Shown here: piece by piece, positions 53,635-62,769 of the stretch
Numbering within the stretch: the first letter of the stretch is position 1
Layout of the letters: the number at the start of each line of letters is the position of its first letter
Assembly (NCBI GenBank): GCA_963850995.1
Contig: CAWKNQ010000013.1
Coordinates: forward strand, 496,001 to 560,000
Source: Gaiellasilicea sp963850995
Lineage (GTDB): Bacteria; Actinomycetota; Thermoleophilia; Gaiellales; Gaiellaceae
Direction of reading: 5' to 3'
DNA: 64,000 bases
Made by a program: the position numbers and the translations under genes
The notes under the pieces: generated by a model
Databases searched by the model: none
Seen by the model: only the letters and a program-made list of their open reading frames with translations
Told to the model about the DNA's origin: nothing

Positions 53635-54504
53635 TCAGGGAACGAGCCGGAGCTCGAGCACGTGCGACTGGTCGAACCCGTCGATGCGGAGGATCGCCCC
53701 GGCGGCCGCCGCGGCCGCGCCGGCGGGCATCAGCCCGACGAGCTCGGAGCCGAGCACCTCGGCCCCGCGCGCGGCCGCCTCCTCCTCGATCCGGGCGACG
53801 ATGTCGTGGAGCGCAGCGGCCTCCCAGTCCTCGACGTTCATCGAGACCTGTACGACGCCGGCGCGCGGAAGGTCAAGGCCGAGCGCCCGCACGCCCGGGA
53901 AGCCGCCGCCGCTCTCGCGCACGACGCCCGCGACCTCACGTGCCAACTCGAGCGTGCCGCGGAGGTTGACGTTGAAGGCGATCAGCGGCCGCCGAGCACC
54001 GACGATCACGCCTCCGGCCCGCTCGTTGAGCCGCGCCGGGCCGAAGTCGGGCTCGAGCTCGCCCGAGTCGAGCCGCCGTTGCAGCTCCGCGGTGCCGCCC
54101 TTGCGGAAGAACGCAGGCCCCCGGCCGGGCGCGAGCTCGCCGTAGAGGAACACCGGCAAGTCGAGCTCACTGCCCACGCGACGGGCGAGCGTGCGTGCCG
54201 TCTCGGTCGCGAGCTCCATGTCGGCAGGCTTGATCGGCACCACGGGGACGACGTCGGCGACGCCGATACGCGGATGCGCGCCCTCGTGCCGGCGCAGGTC
54301 GATCCGGTCGCGCGCGTAGGCGATCCCCGCGAGCAGCGTCTCGACGAGCTCGGCCGGCTCGGCGACGAGGGTGAAGACGGAGCGGTGGTGGTCGGCGTCG
54401 ACGTGCACGTCGAGCAATCGCGCGGGCGCCGACAACGCCGTCCGCAGCTCGTCGAGCACGGCCTCGTCGCGGCCCTCGGAGAAGTTCGGCACCGCCTCCA
54501 GCAT
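53635..54504 (-). CDS. ftcD: glutamate formimidoyltransferase
   Basis: Last step of this histidine route: moves the formimino group of formiminoglutamate to tetrahydrofolate. The 289-aa protein has the FTCD N-terminal and middle domains: VPNFSEGRDEAVLDEL, LDVHVDADHHRSVFTLV with the catalytic His, ARDRIDLRRHEGAHPRIGVADVVP, FLYGELAPGRGPAFFRKGG and VQVSMNVEDWEAAALHDI. The cyclodeaminase domain of fused enzymes is absent and must be separate or missing. Confidence 0.92.
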   Translation of the reverse strand: MLEAVPNFSEGRDEAVLDELRTALSAPARLLDVHVDADHHRSVFTLVAEPAELVETLLAGIAYARDRIDLRRHEGAHPRIGVADVVPVVPIKPADMELATETARTLARRVGSELDLPVFLYGELAPGRGPAFFRKGGTAELQRRLDSGELEPDFGPARLNERAGGVIVGARRPLIAFNVNLRGTLELAREVAGVVRESGGGFPGVRALGLDLPRAGVVQVSMNVEDWEAAALHDIVARIEEEAAARGAEVLGSELVGLMPAGAAAAAAGAILRIDGFDQSHVLELRLVP

Positions 54505-54523
54505 CGGGCCGTACTGTACGAGG

Positions 54524-55112
54524 GTGAAGGCGTATTACGAGGCCCGCGCGTCGGAGTACGACGACTGGTGGCTCGGCGGGGGCCTGTTCGAGCAGCGCGA
54601 CCGTCCGGACTGGGAGCGTGAGCGCGAGACGCTGCTCACGACGCTCGCCGGGCTCGAGCCGGCGCGGACACTCGACGTCGCGTGCGGCACGGGCTTCCTA
54701 ACCCGGTACCTGCGCGGCGAGGTGACCGGGCTCGACCAGAGTGCAGCGATGCTCGAGCTCGCCTCGAAGCGCTGCCCAGGCTTCCGGTTCGTCCAGCGCC
54801 GACGCGTTTCCGCTCCCGTTCGCCGACGGCGCCTTCGAGCGTGTCTTCACCGGCCACTTCTACGGCCACCTCGAGGAGCCCGAGCGCGTGGCCTTCCTTG
54901 CGGAGGCCCGCCGGGTCGCGCCGGAGCTCGTCGTCGTCGACTCGGCCTTGCGCGACGATGTCGAGCCGGTCGAGTGGCAGGAGCGGGTCCTGAACGACGG
55001 CTCGCGCTGGCAGGTCTACAAGCGCTACTTCAGGCCGGAGGAGCTCGTCGAGGAGCTCGGCGGCGCCGACGTCCTCCACGCGGGTCGCTGGTTCGTCGCC
55101 GTCCACGCGTGA
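54524..55112 (+). pseudogene. class I SAM-dependent methyltransferase, frameshifted
   Basis: GTG 54524 opens VKAYYEARASEYDDWWLGGG, then RTLDVACGTGFLTRYLRG is SAM motif I and VTGLDQSAAMLELASKR the acidic loop. An extra base near 54797 shifts the frame; the rest (DAFPLPFADGAFERVFTGHF, YGHLEEPERVAFLAEARRV, KRYFRPEELVEELGG) is in the other frame and ends at TGA 55110-55112. Corrected, it is about 195 aa. The substrate is unknown. It is divergent from the formimidoyltransferase gene by 19 nt. Confidence 0.75.
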
Positions 55113-55725
55113 CGGTCCGGAAGAAGCTCGTATCGCTCGCTGGCGTCGCTGCAGCGCGACAACGCCCGCTGCCGCGCGTGCGTCGAGGCCGGTTACCCGC
55201 TCGAGTCCTGGCCCGTGCGGGCGCCGTTCCGCGGCCAGCGCGCGTACCTCTACGGGCAGGCTCCGGGGATCGTCGAGGGTGAGGAGCGGCTGCCGTGGCG
55301 GGGCCGCGCCGGCCAGACGCTGCGACGCTGGCTCGCGCTCGAGGGCGACGAGCTGTACGAGCACTTCTACTGCGGCTCCGTCACCCGCTGCTACCCGGGC
55401 CGTCCCGCGTCGGGCCGCGGCGACCGGACACCGACGCCGCGCGAGCAGGACCTGTGCACGTTCTGGCGCGACTGGGAGCTGGCGCTGCTGCAGCCGGCGC
55501 CTGATCGTCACGGTCGGCGGCCTCGCGCTTCGCCGCCTGCTCGGGCTGGGAACGCTGACCGACGCGATCGGCAAGAGCTACACGCGCGGAGACGCGATCG
55601 TGATCCCGCTCCCCCATCCCTCCGGAGCGAGCGGCTGGCTCAACGACCCGGCGAACCGAGCGCGGCTCGGCAAGGCGCTCACCCATGTCCGCCGAGAGCT
55701 CGGACGGCTCAGCGAGTCGCGATGA
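55109..55725 (+). pseudogene. uracil-DNA glycosylase superfamily protein, two frame breaks
   Basis: The coding trace starts at GTG 55109 (overlapping the previous stop as GTGA), shifts near 55123-55131, then reads SLQRDNARCRACVEAGYPLE, RAYLYGQAPGIVEGEERLPWRG and YEHFYCGSVTRCYPG, matching family 4/5-type UDG (GQAPGxxE and Cys ligands of an FeS cluster). An extra G near 55496-55497 breaks it again before LIVTVGGLALRRLLG and IVIPLPHPSGASGWLN, the substrate HPS motif. It converges with the next methyltransferase gene, overlapping by 17 bp. Confidence 0.7.
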
Positions 55726-56476
55726 CGACCATCCGCCGGGTCTCGAGCGTCAGCGGCTGCCCGTCGTGGCCGACGGCTTCGACCGACGCGAAGCCGGCGT
55801 CGAGCAGCAGGTCACGCAGCTCCGTGAACGTGTAGAAGCGAACGGAGTAGACCGTCTTCCGGACGCGCCCACCGCGGACGACCCAGCGCTCCGTCTCTTC
55901 CCGGCCCGTCTCGACGTCGAACCGGAACCGATCCACGATGAGGTCGCCGTCGCGCTCGGACACGGCGGCAGGCACGCGGTTGCGCATGAAGACGTCACGG
56001 CTGTGGACGTCGATCACCAGCCGTCCGCCGGGCTTGAGCGTGCGCCGCGCGGCCTCCAGCCAGGCCTTGTTCCCCTCGTCGTCGAAGTAGCCGAAGGACG
56101 TGAACCAGTTGACGACGGCGTCGAAGCGCTCCGTCCACGGCAGCTCCCGCATGTCTCCCTGCACGTACTCGACCTCCACGCCGCGCTCGGCCGCGTCCGC
56201 CCGCGCCCGTTCGAGGAAGAACGGGTCGGCGTCGAGGCCCGTGACGCGCGCGCCGCGCGCCGCCAGCCGGTTCGCGATCCGGCCGTGCCCGCACGGAACG
56301 TCGAGGACTTCTGAGCCTTCCGACAGACTCAACGTCGTCCAGAGCATGGCCGCCTGGGCTTCGGACAGATCGTCGTCGAGAAAGCTCTCGTAGAAGTAGA
56401 GGTAGTCCTCCCCGAAAACGTCTGGCGGAACGCCTTCCACCGCTCCATCCTGGACGACGCGGCTACCCGGGGGCAA
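55709..56476 (-). CDS. class I SAM-dependent methyltransferase
   Basis: Up to 255 aa with EGSEVLDVPCGHGRIANRLAARG as SAM motif I, VTGLDADPFFLERARADA, YVQGDMRELPWTERFDAVVNWF and LKPGGRLVIDVHSRD, then a beta-rich end (FDVETGREETERWVVRGG, VYSVRFYTFTELRDLLLDAG). The form resembles Methyltransf_25-type enzymes. TTG 56476 gives the longest frame; a GTG at 56440 is an alternative. It has its own promoter region between it and the divergent ABC gene only 25 nt away. Confidence 0.83.
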   Translation of the reverse strand: MPPGSRVVQDGAVEGVPPDVFGEDYLYFYESFLDDDLSEAQAAMLWTTLSLSEGSEVLDVPCGHGRIANRLAARGARVTGLDADPFFLERARADAAERGVEVEYVQGDMRELPWTERFDAVVNWFTSFGYFDDEGNKAWLEAARRTLKPGGRLVIDVHSRDVFMRNRVPAAVSERDGDLIVDRFRFDVETGREETERWVVRGGRVRKTVYSVRFYTFTELRDLLLDAGFASVEAVGHDGQPLTLETRRMVVIATR

Positions 56477-56501
56477 GCAGCTGCGCAGCTAGATTTCATC
56501 G

Positions 56502-58262
56502 GTGAGCGACGTCCCCTACCGCCGCACTTTCGTCAGGCTGCTCGGCTTCCTGCGGCCGTACCGCTGGTCACTGCTCGTCTCGACCGTCCTCGCCGTTCTC
56601 TCCCAGGCGGCGGCGATCGCGATCGTCGTGCTCGTCGCCGAGGCGATCGACGGGATCGAGGCCGGGCGCGGCACGGAGACGCTCGCGTGGATGGTGGCGG
56701 GAATCCTCCTCGCCGGCGTCCTCAAGGCGGCGTTCATGGTCGGGCGCCGCCTGATCTCCGGCCGGCAGGCACTCGGGATCGAGAAGGACATGCGGGAGGG
56801 GCTCTACTCCCACCTGCTGCGGCTCTCGTTCGGCTTCTACGACCGCCACCAGACCGGCCAGCTGATGTCGCGCGCGACGGTCGACCTGCAGTCCGTGCGC
56901 TTCTTCCTGGGCTTCGGTCTCATCTTCTTCTTCCAGCACGTCCTGACAATTGTCTCGGTCACGGTCGTGCTCCTGGTCGTCGAGTGGCGGCTCGCGCTGA
57001 TCGCGCTCGCGATCACGCCTGTGGTCGTGGCGGTCGCCTACCGCTACAGCCACGTCGCGCACCCCATCCTCCGCGACGTGCAACAGCGCCTCGGCGAGGT
57101 GGCGACGGTGGCCGAGGAGTCGATCGTCGGCGTCCACGTGGTCAAGGCGTTCGCACAGGAGGAGCCGCGCCAGGCCGAGTTCGAGCGGGCATCCGGCGGC
57201 GTCTTCGCGGAGACCGTTCGGGCCTTCCGGCAGCGGGCGATCTACGTGCCGCTCCTCTCGTTTCTGCCGCTGCTCGCGCAGGCCGCGGTGCTGCTGGTGG
57301 CCGGCCGCATGGTGGTCTCGGGCTCGCTGACGCTGGGCCAGTTCTTCCTCTTCAACCTGCTGCTGGCGATGCTGATCGTGCCGCTCCGCAGTCTGGGCAT
57401 GTGGATCGGGCAGGCGCAGCGCGCGACGGCCTCGGGCGAGCGGATCTTCGAGATCATGGACGAGCCAGAGGGCGTCGAGGACCGGCCGGGCGCGGTCGCG
57501 CTGCCCGACGGGCACGGCGCGATCCGCTTCGAGCGCGTCACGTTTGCCTACGCGTCCGGCCGGCCGGTGCTCGAGAACGTCGACCTCGAGCTCGCGCCTG
57601 GCCGGACGGTCGCGCTGATCGGCCATACGGGCTCGGGCAAGACGACGCTCGCCGCGCTCGTGCCGCGCTTCTACGACGCGAGCGAGGGCCGCGTGCTCGT
57701 AGACGGCGTCGACGTCCGCGACGTCACGCGACGCTCGCTCCGCCGCGAGATCGGCGTCATCTCACAGGATCCGTTCCTCTTCTCCGCGACCGTGCGCGAG
57801 AACATCGCCTTCGGCGTGCTCGACGCCACCGACGCGCAGGTCGAGCGGGCGGCACGGGCCGCACAGGCGCACGAGTTCGTGGAAGAGCTGCCGCAGGGCT
57901 ACGAGACCGTGATCGGCGAGCGCGGGATCACGCTCTCGGGTGGTCAGCGCCAGCGGCTCGCGATCGCAAGGGCACTCGTGATCGACCCGCGCATCCTGAT
58001 CCTCGACGACGCGACGGCCTCGGTCGACGCGACGACGGAAGCGCAGATCCGGGCCGGCCTCGCCGAGGCGATGCGCGACCGCACGACGATCATCATCGCC
58101 CACCGCCTCTCGACGATCGCGCTCGCGGACGAGGTCGTCGTCCTCGACCACGGGCGCCTCGCCGCCCGCGGCACCCACGCCGAGCTGCTCGCGACGAACG
58201 CCGTCTACCAGGAGATCCACGAGCACGGCCTGCTCCAGGGGCTCCTCAAGGAGACCGCATGA
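56502..58262 (+). CDS. ABC exporter half, membrane plus ATPase (degenerate Walker B)
   Basis: A 586-aa type IV ABC transporter: six membrane spans in residues about 15-310, then the ATPase with Walker A LIGHTGSGKTTLAAL, Q-loop GVISQDPFLFS, signature ITLSGGQRQRLAIARAL, and Walker B ILILDDATASVD with Asp in place of the catalytic Glu, and H-loop IIAHRLST. The ATG of the partner gene overlaps its stop. The substrate cannot be told. Asp for Glu is typical of the degenerate site of heterodimeric exporters. Confidence 0.92.
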   Translation: MSDVPYRRTFVRLLGFLRPYRWSLLVSTVLAVLSQAAAIAIVVLVAEAIDGIEAGRGTETLAWMVAGILLAGVLKAAFMVGRRLISGRQALGIEKDMREGLYSHLLRLSFGFYDRHQTGQLMSRATVDLQSVRFFLGFGLIFFFQHVLTIVSVTVVLLVVEWRLALIALAITPVVVAVAYRYSHVAHPILRDVQQRLGEVATVAEESIVGVHVVKAFAQEEPRQAEFERASGGVFAETVRAFRQRAIYVPLLSFLPLLAQAAVLLVAGRMVVSGSLTLGQFFLFNLLLAMLIVPLRSLGMWIGQAQRATASGERIFEIMDEPEGVEDRPGAVALPDGHGAIRFERVTFAYASGRPVLENVDLELAPGRTVALIGHTGSGKTTLAALVPRFYDASEGRVLVDGVDVRDVTRRSLRREIGVISQDPFLFSATVRENIAFGVLDATDAQVERAARAAQAHEFVEELPQGYETVIGERGITLSGGQRQRLAIARALVIDPRILILDDATASVDATTEAQIRAGLAEAMRDRTTIIIAHRLSTIALADEVVVLDHGRLAARGTHAELLATNAVYQEIHEHGLLQGLLKETA

Positions 58263-60067
58263 AAGTCTGGCAGCCGGGCGGCCATCTCTCCGAGGAGCGC
58301 GGAGGCGAGGTGCAGGACTGGTCGTGGCGACGGACGCGACGGCGGATCGGGCTGCTCGCGCGACTGACGCTCCCGTACAAGAGCCGCACGGCGCTCGCGA
58401 TCGCGACGCTGCTCACGTACACGCTCGTCGCGCTCGCGCCCCCGTACCTGGCGAAGCTCGCGATCGACGAGGGGATCGCGGAGGGAGACCTGGGCCGTCT
58501 GACCTGGATCGTCGGCCTCTTCGTCGTCGCCGCGCTGGCGGCGCTCGCTCTCTCGTCCGCGAATACGTATCTGACCGGCTGGACCGGCGAGCGAGTCCTC
58601 GCCGACCTGCGCAACAAGCTCTTCGCGCACCTCCAGCGACTCTCGCTCGGCTTCTACGAGCGCAACCGCGCCGGTGTGATCATCAGCCGGATCACGAACG
58701 ACGTCGAGGCGCTCGACCAGCTCGTCACCGACGGCGTCACCAGCCTGATCCAGAACACCCTTCTCCTGCTCGGCACCGCCATCGTGCTCTTCCTCCTCGA
58801 CGTCAAGCTCGCGCTGGCGACGCTGACGGTGCTCGTGCCGATGGCCTTCGTGACGGCCTGGTTCCGAAGCCGCTCCAACCGCGCCTATCGCCGGGTGCGC
58901 GAGCGGCTCGGGCTCGTCACCGCGACGCTCGCCGAGGACATCGCCGGGATGCGCGTCGTCCAGTCGTTCACGCGGGAGCCGGTGCAGGAGCGCGCGTTTC
59001 AGAGCGTGAACGACCGCTACCGCGGCGCCAACTACGAGACGGTCGTCCTGAACGGCATCTACTTCCCGGCCGTCGACCTGCTCAGCTCGGCGGCGACCGC
59101 GATCGTCTTCGGCTACGGCGGCTGGCTCGTCTACCACGGCGACATGAGCACCGGAACGCTCTTCGCCTTCGCGCTCTACCTGGGCAACTTCTTCGACCCG
59201 ATCCAGGTGCTCTCGCAGCTCTACAACACGTTCCTCTCCGCGATCGCGGCGCTGGACAAGATCGTCGGCGTGCTGGACGAGAAGCCCAGCGTCGTCGACA
59301 GGCCGGGGGCGATCGAGCTGCCGCGGATCGAGGGGCACGTGCGCTTCGAGGGGGTCCGGTTCGGGTACGGGCCGGAGTTTCCGGAGGTCCTGCACGGGCT
59401 CGACCTCGACGTCCGCGCGGGCACGACGGTCGCGCTCGTCGGCCACACCGGCGCCGGAAAGTCGACGATCGCGAAGCTGCTCGCCCGCTTCTACGACCCG
59501 ACCGAGGGGGCGATCTCGATCGACGGCCACGACCTGCGCGAGGTGACGCAGCATTCGCTCCGGCGGCAGCTCGGCATCGTCCCTCAGGAAGGCTTCCTCT
59601 TCGGCGGCACCGTCGCGGAGAACATCGCCTTCGGCCGTCCGGACGCGACACCCGACGAGATCGAGGCGGCCGCCGCGGCCGTCGGCGCACACGCGTTCAT
59701 CGTCGAGCTCGAGGACGGCTACCAGACGCATCTCGGCGAGCGCGGCACCCGGCTCTCTCTCGGCCAGCGCCAGCTCGTCGCCTTCGCGCGGGCGCTGCTG
59801 GCCGACCCCCGCATCCTCATCCTCGACGAGGCCACCTCGTCCGTCGACATCGGCACCGAGCGCCAGATCGACCGCGCGCTGCGGCGGCTGCTCGCCGGGC
59901 GCACGTCGTTCGTGATCGCCCACCGGCTCTCGACGATCCGGGACGCCGGCGTAATCGTCGTGCTCGAGCACGGCCGCGTCGTGGAGCAGGGCACTCACGA
60001 GGAGCTGATCGCGCGCCGCGGCCTCTACACGAGCCTGTACGGCGACTGGGCCGACGAGGTTGCCTGA
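58259..60067 (+). CDS. ABC exporter half, partner (canonical Walker B, LSLGQ signature)
   Basis: From ATG 58259 it is 602 aa: a polar N-terminus with WSWRRTRRRIGLLARL, six spans, then Walker A LVGHTGAGKSTIAKL, Q-loop GIVPQEGFLFG, signature TRLSLGQRQLVAFARAL (LSLGQ rather than LSGGQ), and Walker B ILILDEATSSVDIG with Glu, and H-loop VIAHRLST. Together with the preceding gene this fits a heterodimer with one active and one degenerate ATP site, where the degenerate site takes Walker A/B from the first subunit and the altered signature from the second. Confidence 0.92.
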   Translation: MKVWQPGGHLSEERGGEVQDWSWRRTRRRIGLLARLTLPYKSRTALAIATLLTYTLVALAPPYLAKLAIDEGIAEGDLGRLTWIVGLFVVAALAALALSSANTYLTGWTGERVLADLRNKLFAHLQRLSLGFYERNRAGVIISRITNDVEALDQLVTDGVTSLIQNTLLLLGTAIVLFLLDVKLALATLTVLVPMAFVTAWFRSRSNRAYRRVRERLGLVTATLAEDIAGMRVVQSFTREPVQERAFQSVNDRYRGANYETVVLNGIYFPAVDLLSSAATAIVFGYGGWLVYHGDMSTGTLFAFALYLGNFFDPIQVLSQLYNTFLSAIAALDKIVGVLDEKPSVVDRPGAIELPRIEGHVRFEGVRFGYGPEFPEVLHGLDLDVRAGTTVALVGHTGAGKSTIAKLLARFYDPTEGAISIDGHDLREVTQHSLRRQLGIVPQEGFLFGGTVAENIAFGRPDATPDEIEAAAAAVGAHAFIVELEDGYQTHLGERGTRLSLGQRQLVAFARALLADPRILILDEATSSVDIGTERQIDRALRRLLAGRTSFVIAHRLSTIRDAGVIVVLEHGRVVEQGTHEELIARRGLYTSLYGDWADEVA

Positions 60068-60082
60068 CGTAGGGTTCCGGGC

Positions 60083-60526
60083 ATGAGCAACGGCGCCCAG
60101 GAGCTGGCGAGCTGGGGCCGACGGCTCGCAGCGCTGCTCCTCGACGGCGCCCTCCTCGCTGCGATCGTCCTCGCCACCGTCGGTATCGCGGGCGTCGGGC
60201 CGGCGGAGCTGAACGACCGTATCCTCGCCGGGGACACGCTGCTCGTACTGCTGCTCTTCGTCGTGCCGGAGGCGATCTACGACACCGCCATGATCGGCTC
60301 TCGCAACCAAACGTTCGGGAAGATGGCGCTCCGGATCAAAGTCGTCGGAGCGGACGACCGCGCCCCGATCGGCTACTCACGGGCGTTCACGCGCTGGCTC
60401 TCGACGGCCTTCCTGTGGGCGCTCTTCACCGTGCCCGGGATCATCGACCACCTCTGGCCGTTGCACGACCGGCGCAACCAGGCGCTGCACGACAAGTTCG
60501 CGCGGAGCGTCGTGGAGCGGACATGA
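60083..60526 (+). CDS. RDD family membrane protein
   Basis: A 147-aa protein with the RDD signature ASWGRRLAALLLDGALLAA at the start (R..D), GSRNQTFGKMALRIKVVGADD in the middle, and two to three spans (LLAAIVLATVGIAGVG, LLVLLLFVVPEAIY, STAFLWALFTVPGII). It ends WPLHDRRNQALHDKFARSVV, another family hallmark. It lies 15 nt after the ABC exporter pair and overlaps the HD gene start. The function is unknown; RDD proteins often accompany transporters. Confidence 0.85.
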   Translation: MSNGAQELASWGRRLAALLLDGALLAAIVLATVGIAGVGPAELNDRILAGDTLLVLLLFVVPEAIYDTAMIGSRNQTFGKMALRIKVVGADDRAPIGYSRAFTRWLSTAFLWALFTVPGIIDHLWPLHDRRNQALHDKFARSVVERT

Positions 60527-61404
60527 GTGACCTCGACCCGACCACGGAGGAGCGGATCGAGGCGCCGGTCTCGGAGGAGGCCGTGCGCGAGACGCGCCTG
60601 TCGCCGGCGCAGGCCGTCGAGAAGATGCACATCAACCTCCCGGTCCGCGGCAACCGGAAGCTGCGCAAGCTGCTCGAGCGCGTCAACGCGGACAAGCAGC
60701 TCAAGGGCTGGTGGCACGTCTCCAACGTGAACGCGGTGGTACGGCTCGAGATCAACGATCACTCGTGGGTGCACATCCAGATCGTCGCCAACATCGCGCT
60801 CAAGCTCCTGCGCCAGCTGACGAAGCACAAGGTAGAGCCCTCCGCGGTACGCGACTTCGGGCTCGAGCAGGACGACGCGGAGGTGATCGTCGCGCTCGCC
60901 GCCCTCTTCCACTGCGTCGGCATGTCGGTGCACCGGCACGGCCATGAGGACTTCTCCCTCTTCCTCGCCGAGCCGAAGATGCGCGAGCTGCTGGACGGGC
61001 TCTACGAGGAGCCGGATCTGACTGTGATCGTGTCCGAGGTGCTGCAGGCGATCACGAGCCACCGCGCGGACGGGCAGCCGCTCGCGCTCGAGGCCGGGAT
61101 CCTGCGCGTCGCGGACGCGCTCGACATGGCCGAGGGGCGCTCGCGGATCCCGTTCGAGAAGGGCCGCGTCTCGATGCACTCGCTCTCGGCCGCGGCGATC
61201 GAGGACGTCTCGATCGCGGACGGCGACGAGCGGCCGGTCAAGATCGAGATCGTGATGAACAACTCCTCCGGGCTCTTCCAGGTCGACGGCCTCTTGAAGG
61301 CGAAGCTGCGCGGCTCCGGCCTGGAGCCCTACGTCGAGGTGATCGCGCACATCGACACGGAGGCCGAGAAGAGCCTCGTTTCCGTGTACCGGCTCGAAAC
61401 CTGA
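60523..61404 (+). CDS. HD-domain-containing protein
   Basis: ATG 60523 overlaps the RDD stop. The 293-aa protein has an N-terminal segment (EKMHINLPVRGNRKLRKLL), an HD phosphohydrolase-like core with NDHSWVHIQIVANIALKLLRQL, IVALAALFHCVGMSVHRHGHEDFSLFLA and ALEAGILRVADALDMAEGRSR, and a C-terminal domain (VKIEIVMNNSSGLFQVDGLLK). The His-Asp metal pair appears partly altered (FHCVGM where LHDIG is usual), so it may be a weak or non-metal version. The substrate is unknown. Confidence 0.75.
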   Translation: MSDLDPTTEERIEAPVSEEAVRETRLSPAQAVEKMHINLPVRGNRKLRKLLERVNADKQLKGWWHVSNVNAVVRLEINDHSWVHIQIVANIALKLLRQLTKHKVEPSAVRDFGLEQDDAEVIVALAALFHCVGMSVHRHGHEDFSLFLAEPKMRELLDGLYEEPDLTVIVSEVLQAITSHRADGQPLALEAGILRVADALDMAEGRSRIPFEKGRVSMHSLSAAAIEDVSIADGDERPVKIEIVMNNSSGLFQVDGLLKAKLRGSGLEPYVEVIAHIDTEAEKSLVSVYRLET

Positions 61405-61409
61405 GCGGC

Positions 61410-61415
61410 TAAACT
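61410..61415 (+). promoter_or_regulatory. candidate -10 element of tRNA-Gln
   Basis: TAAACT fits the actinobacterial TANNNT -10 and lies 16 nt before the tRNA 5' end. I cannot identify a convincing -35 box within the HD gene 3' end. Confidence 0.35.
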
Positions 61416-61431
61416 GCCCCGAACCCAACGG

Positions 61432-61502
61432 TGCGGGATCGTCTAATGGTAGGACGCTCGGCTCTGGACCGAGTAGTCTAGGTTCGAATCCTAGTCCCGC
61501 AG
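61432..61502 (+). tRNA. tRNA-Gln (anticodon CTG)
   Basis: A 71-nt cloverleaf: acceptor TGCGGGA with TCCCGCA and discriminator G, D arm around TCTAATGGTAGGA, anticodon stem CTCGG/CCGAG with loop CTCTGGA giving anticodon CTG (codon CAG), and T arm CTAGG-TTCGAAT-CCTAG. CCA is not encoded. Its 3' end is repeated imperfectly at 63246-63267. Confidence 0.95.
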
Positions 61503-61509
61503 TTGCAAG
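61488..61509 (+). repeat. putative attL: 3' end of tRNA-Gln
   Basis: These 22 nt, running from the T arm past the discriminator to TTGCAAG, match 63246-63267 at 19 of 22 positions. Tyrosine-recombinase elements commonly use tRNA 3' ends as attachment sites. Nothing between the two copies encodes a recognisable integrase, so the element would be a remnant. Confidence 0.4.
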
Positions 61510-61797
61510 ACCATTAAAGAGGCAGTTTTCGGGGCTCTGAGACACGGATTTGAGTCACGACCGGTCCGTGACTCAGGACCGCCGCAGGCCACGCTCGGCG
61601 TCAGCTCGATGACCTCGTGGTGAGGGCTACTCCCCTCGCCGCCACGTTCCGGACGTTTGCCGCGTCGCGGGGGCTTAACGCCTTCGAGGACCGCCGCACC
61701 TGGAGACTCAGTATCCACCCTGAGGGGGGCTGTGGGCGTGAACCTATCCCGTTGACCGGTTGTTGAGCGACGCCGGATCAGAGATGGTCGGTCGCGA
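61503..61797 (+). other. gene-free stretch after tRNA-Gln with inverted repeat
   Basis: I find no supported gene in this 295 nt. It contains an 8-bp stem GAGTCACG (61552-61559)/CGTGACTC (61567-61574) around ACCGGTC, which is itself nearly palindromic. GAGTCACG recurs twice in direct orientation near 63203-63222, close to the other end of the suspected insertion, so these may be recombinase arm sites. The region could also hold the promoter of the next gene. Confidence 0.4.
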
Positions 61798-62505
61798 ATG
61801 CCGGCTGACCGCTTCTCTCGGTTCCAACCGCTCGCAGGGATGCTCGCCGCGCTGCTCTTCCTCACCGGCCTACTCGTGTTCCGCAACGACCCACCAAGCG
61901 AAACCGATGTGGCAGCGACGTTCTCGTACTGGCAGGACGACCGAGGGCGCCACCAGATCGTCGCCCTGCTCTTGACGCCCCTGATGGGGCTCCTCCTGAT
62001 CTTCTTCGGTGCCGGCCTCAGGCGGCGGCTGTCCTTCGGGAGCGAGGACTCCGGGCACGGCCTGGTCGCATTCGGCGGCGCATTGCTCGCGGCCGGAACG
62101 TTCCTCCTGGTCGGGATGCTCGAGGCGGCGATGACGAACGCCGCGAAGGACGGCAACCGGCAGGCGGTCTACGCACTGAACCAGTTGCATTCCTACGACT
62201 GGCTCGCGTGGAACGCCGCGTTCGCCGCCCTCCTTCTCGCCACCGGGCTCGGCGCGCTCCGGAACGCGATGCTGCCCAAGTGGCTCGCGTGGGCAACCGT
62301 CGTCATCGGAGCGAGCCTGCTCACCCCAGTGGGGTTCTTCGGGTTCATCCTTCTGCCCGTGTGGCTCTTCGTCACCGGGTTCTGGCTGACCTTCCGCGAC
62401 AGCGCTGCCCGCGGGACGGGAGGGGTGGCCGAGAAACCCCTCCCCAGCCGCGCGGCCGAGGCCGTGTTCAGGGATCAACCGCCGCCAGCGCCCGACACGC
62501 CGTAG
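61798..62505 (+). CDS. six-span membrane protein, DUF4386-like
   Basis: A 235-aa protein with about six hydrophobic segments: LAGMLAALLFLTGLLVF, IVALLLTPLMGLLLIFFGAG, LVAFGGALLAAGTFLLVGML, WNAAFAALLLATGLGAL, WLAWATVVIGASLLTPVGFFGF and LPVWLFVTGFWLTF. Spans and loop order resemble DUF4386-type proteins of unknown role. It lies between the two tRNA-end repeats and is probably part of the inserted segment. The tail after residue 205 is polar and low-complexity. Confidence 0.7.
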   Translation: MPADRFSRFQPLAGMLAALLFLTGLLVFRNDPPSETDVAATFSYWQDDRGRHQIVALLLTPLMGLLLIFFGAGLRRRLSFGSEDSGHGLVAFGGALLAAGTFLLVGMLEAAMTNAAKDGNRQAVYALNQLHSYDWLAWNAAFAALLLATGLGALRNAMLPKWLAWATVVIGASLLTPVGFFGFILLPVWLFVTGFWLTFRDSAARGTGGVAEKPLPSRAAEAVFRDQPPPAPDTP

Positions 62506-62769
62506 CCGTCGGCCTCGAGACGATCGCCGCGCTAGGCCGCGCGAGGCGAGGTCGGGCTGCCGGGGCCGACGAGCTCGCCGACCGGCTCGAGCGCGCGCTC
62601 TCCGATGGGGTGAGCCTGCTTGCGCAGGGGACCGCTCGTCTCCTCCTCCTGATCCGTTGCCGCAGTCGGGTTGTTCGCACGATCATCGCATGTCCGGGAT
62701 GCGTTCCGGCAGGCCCCGCTGCGCCCCTCCCGCTTGTTGCGGCGGTGGCCTGAGGCTGCCCGCGAGCTA

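Noticed and set aside
58205..60310. 701-codon minus-strand open frame opposite the second ABC subunit
   Set aside because: Antisense shadow; the plus strand has every ABC motif.
61491..62156. Minus-strand frame next to tRNA-Gln, considered as an integrase end
   Set aside because: No tyrosine-recombinase motifs (RxxR, HxxR, Tyr); it also crosses the tRNA gene and the membrane protein.
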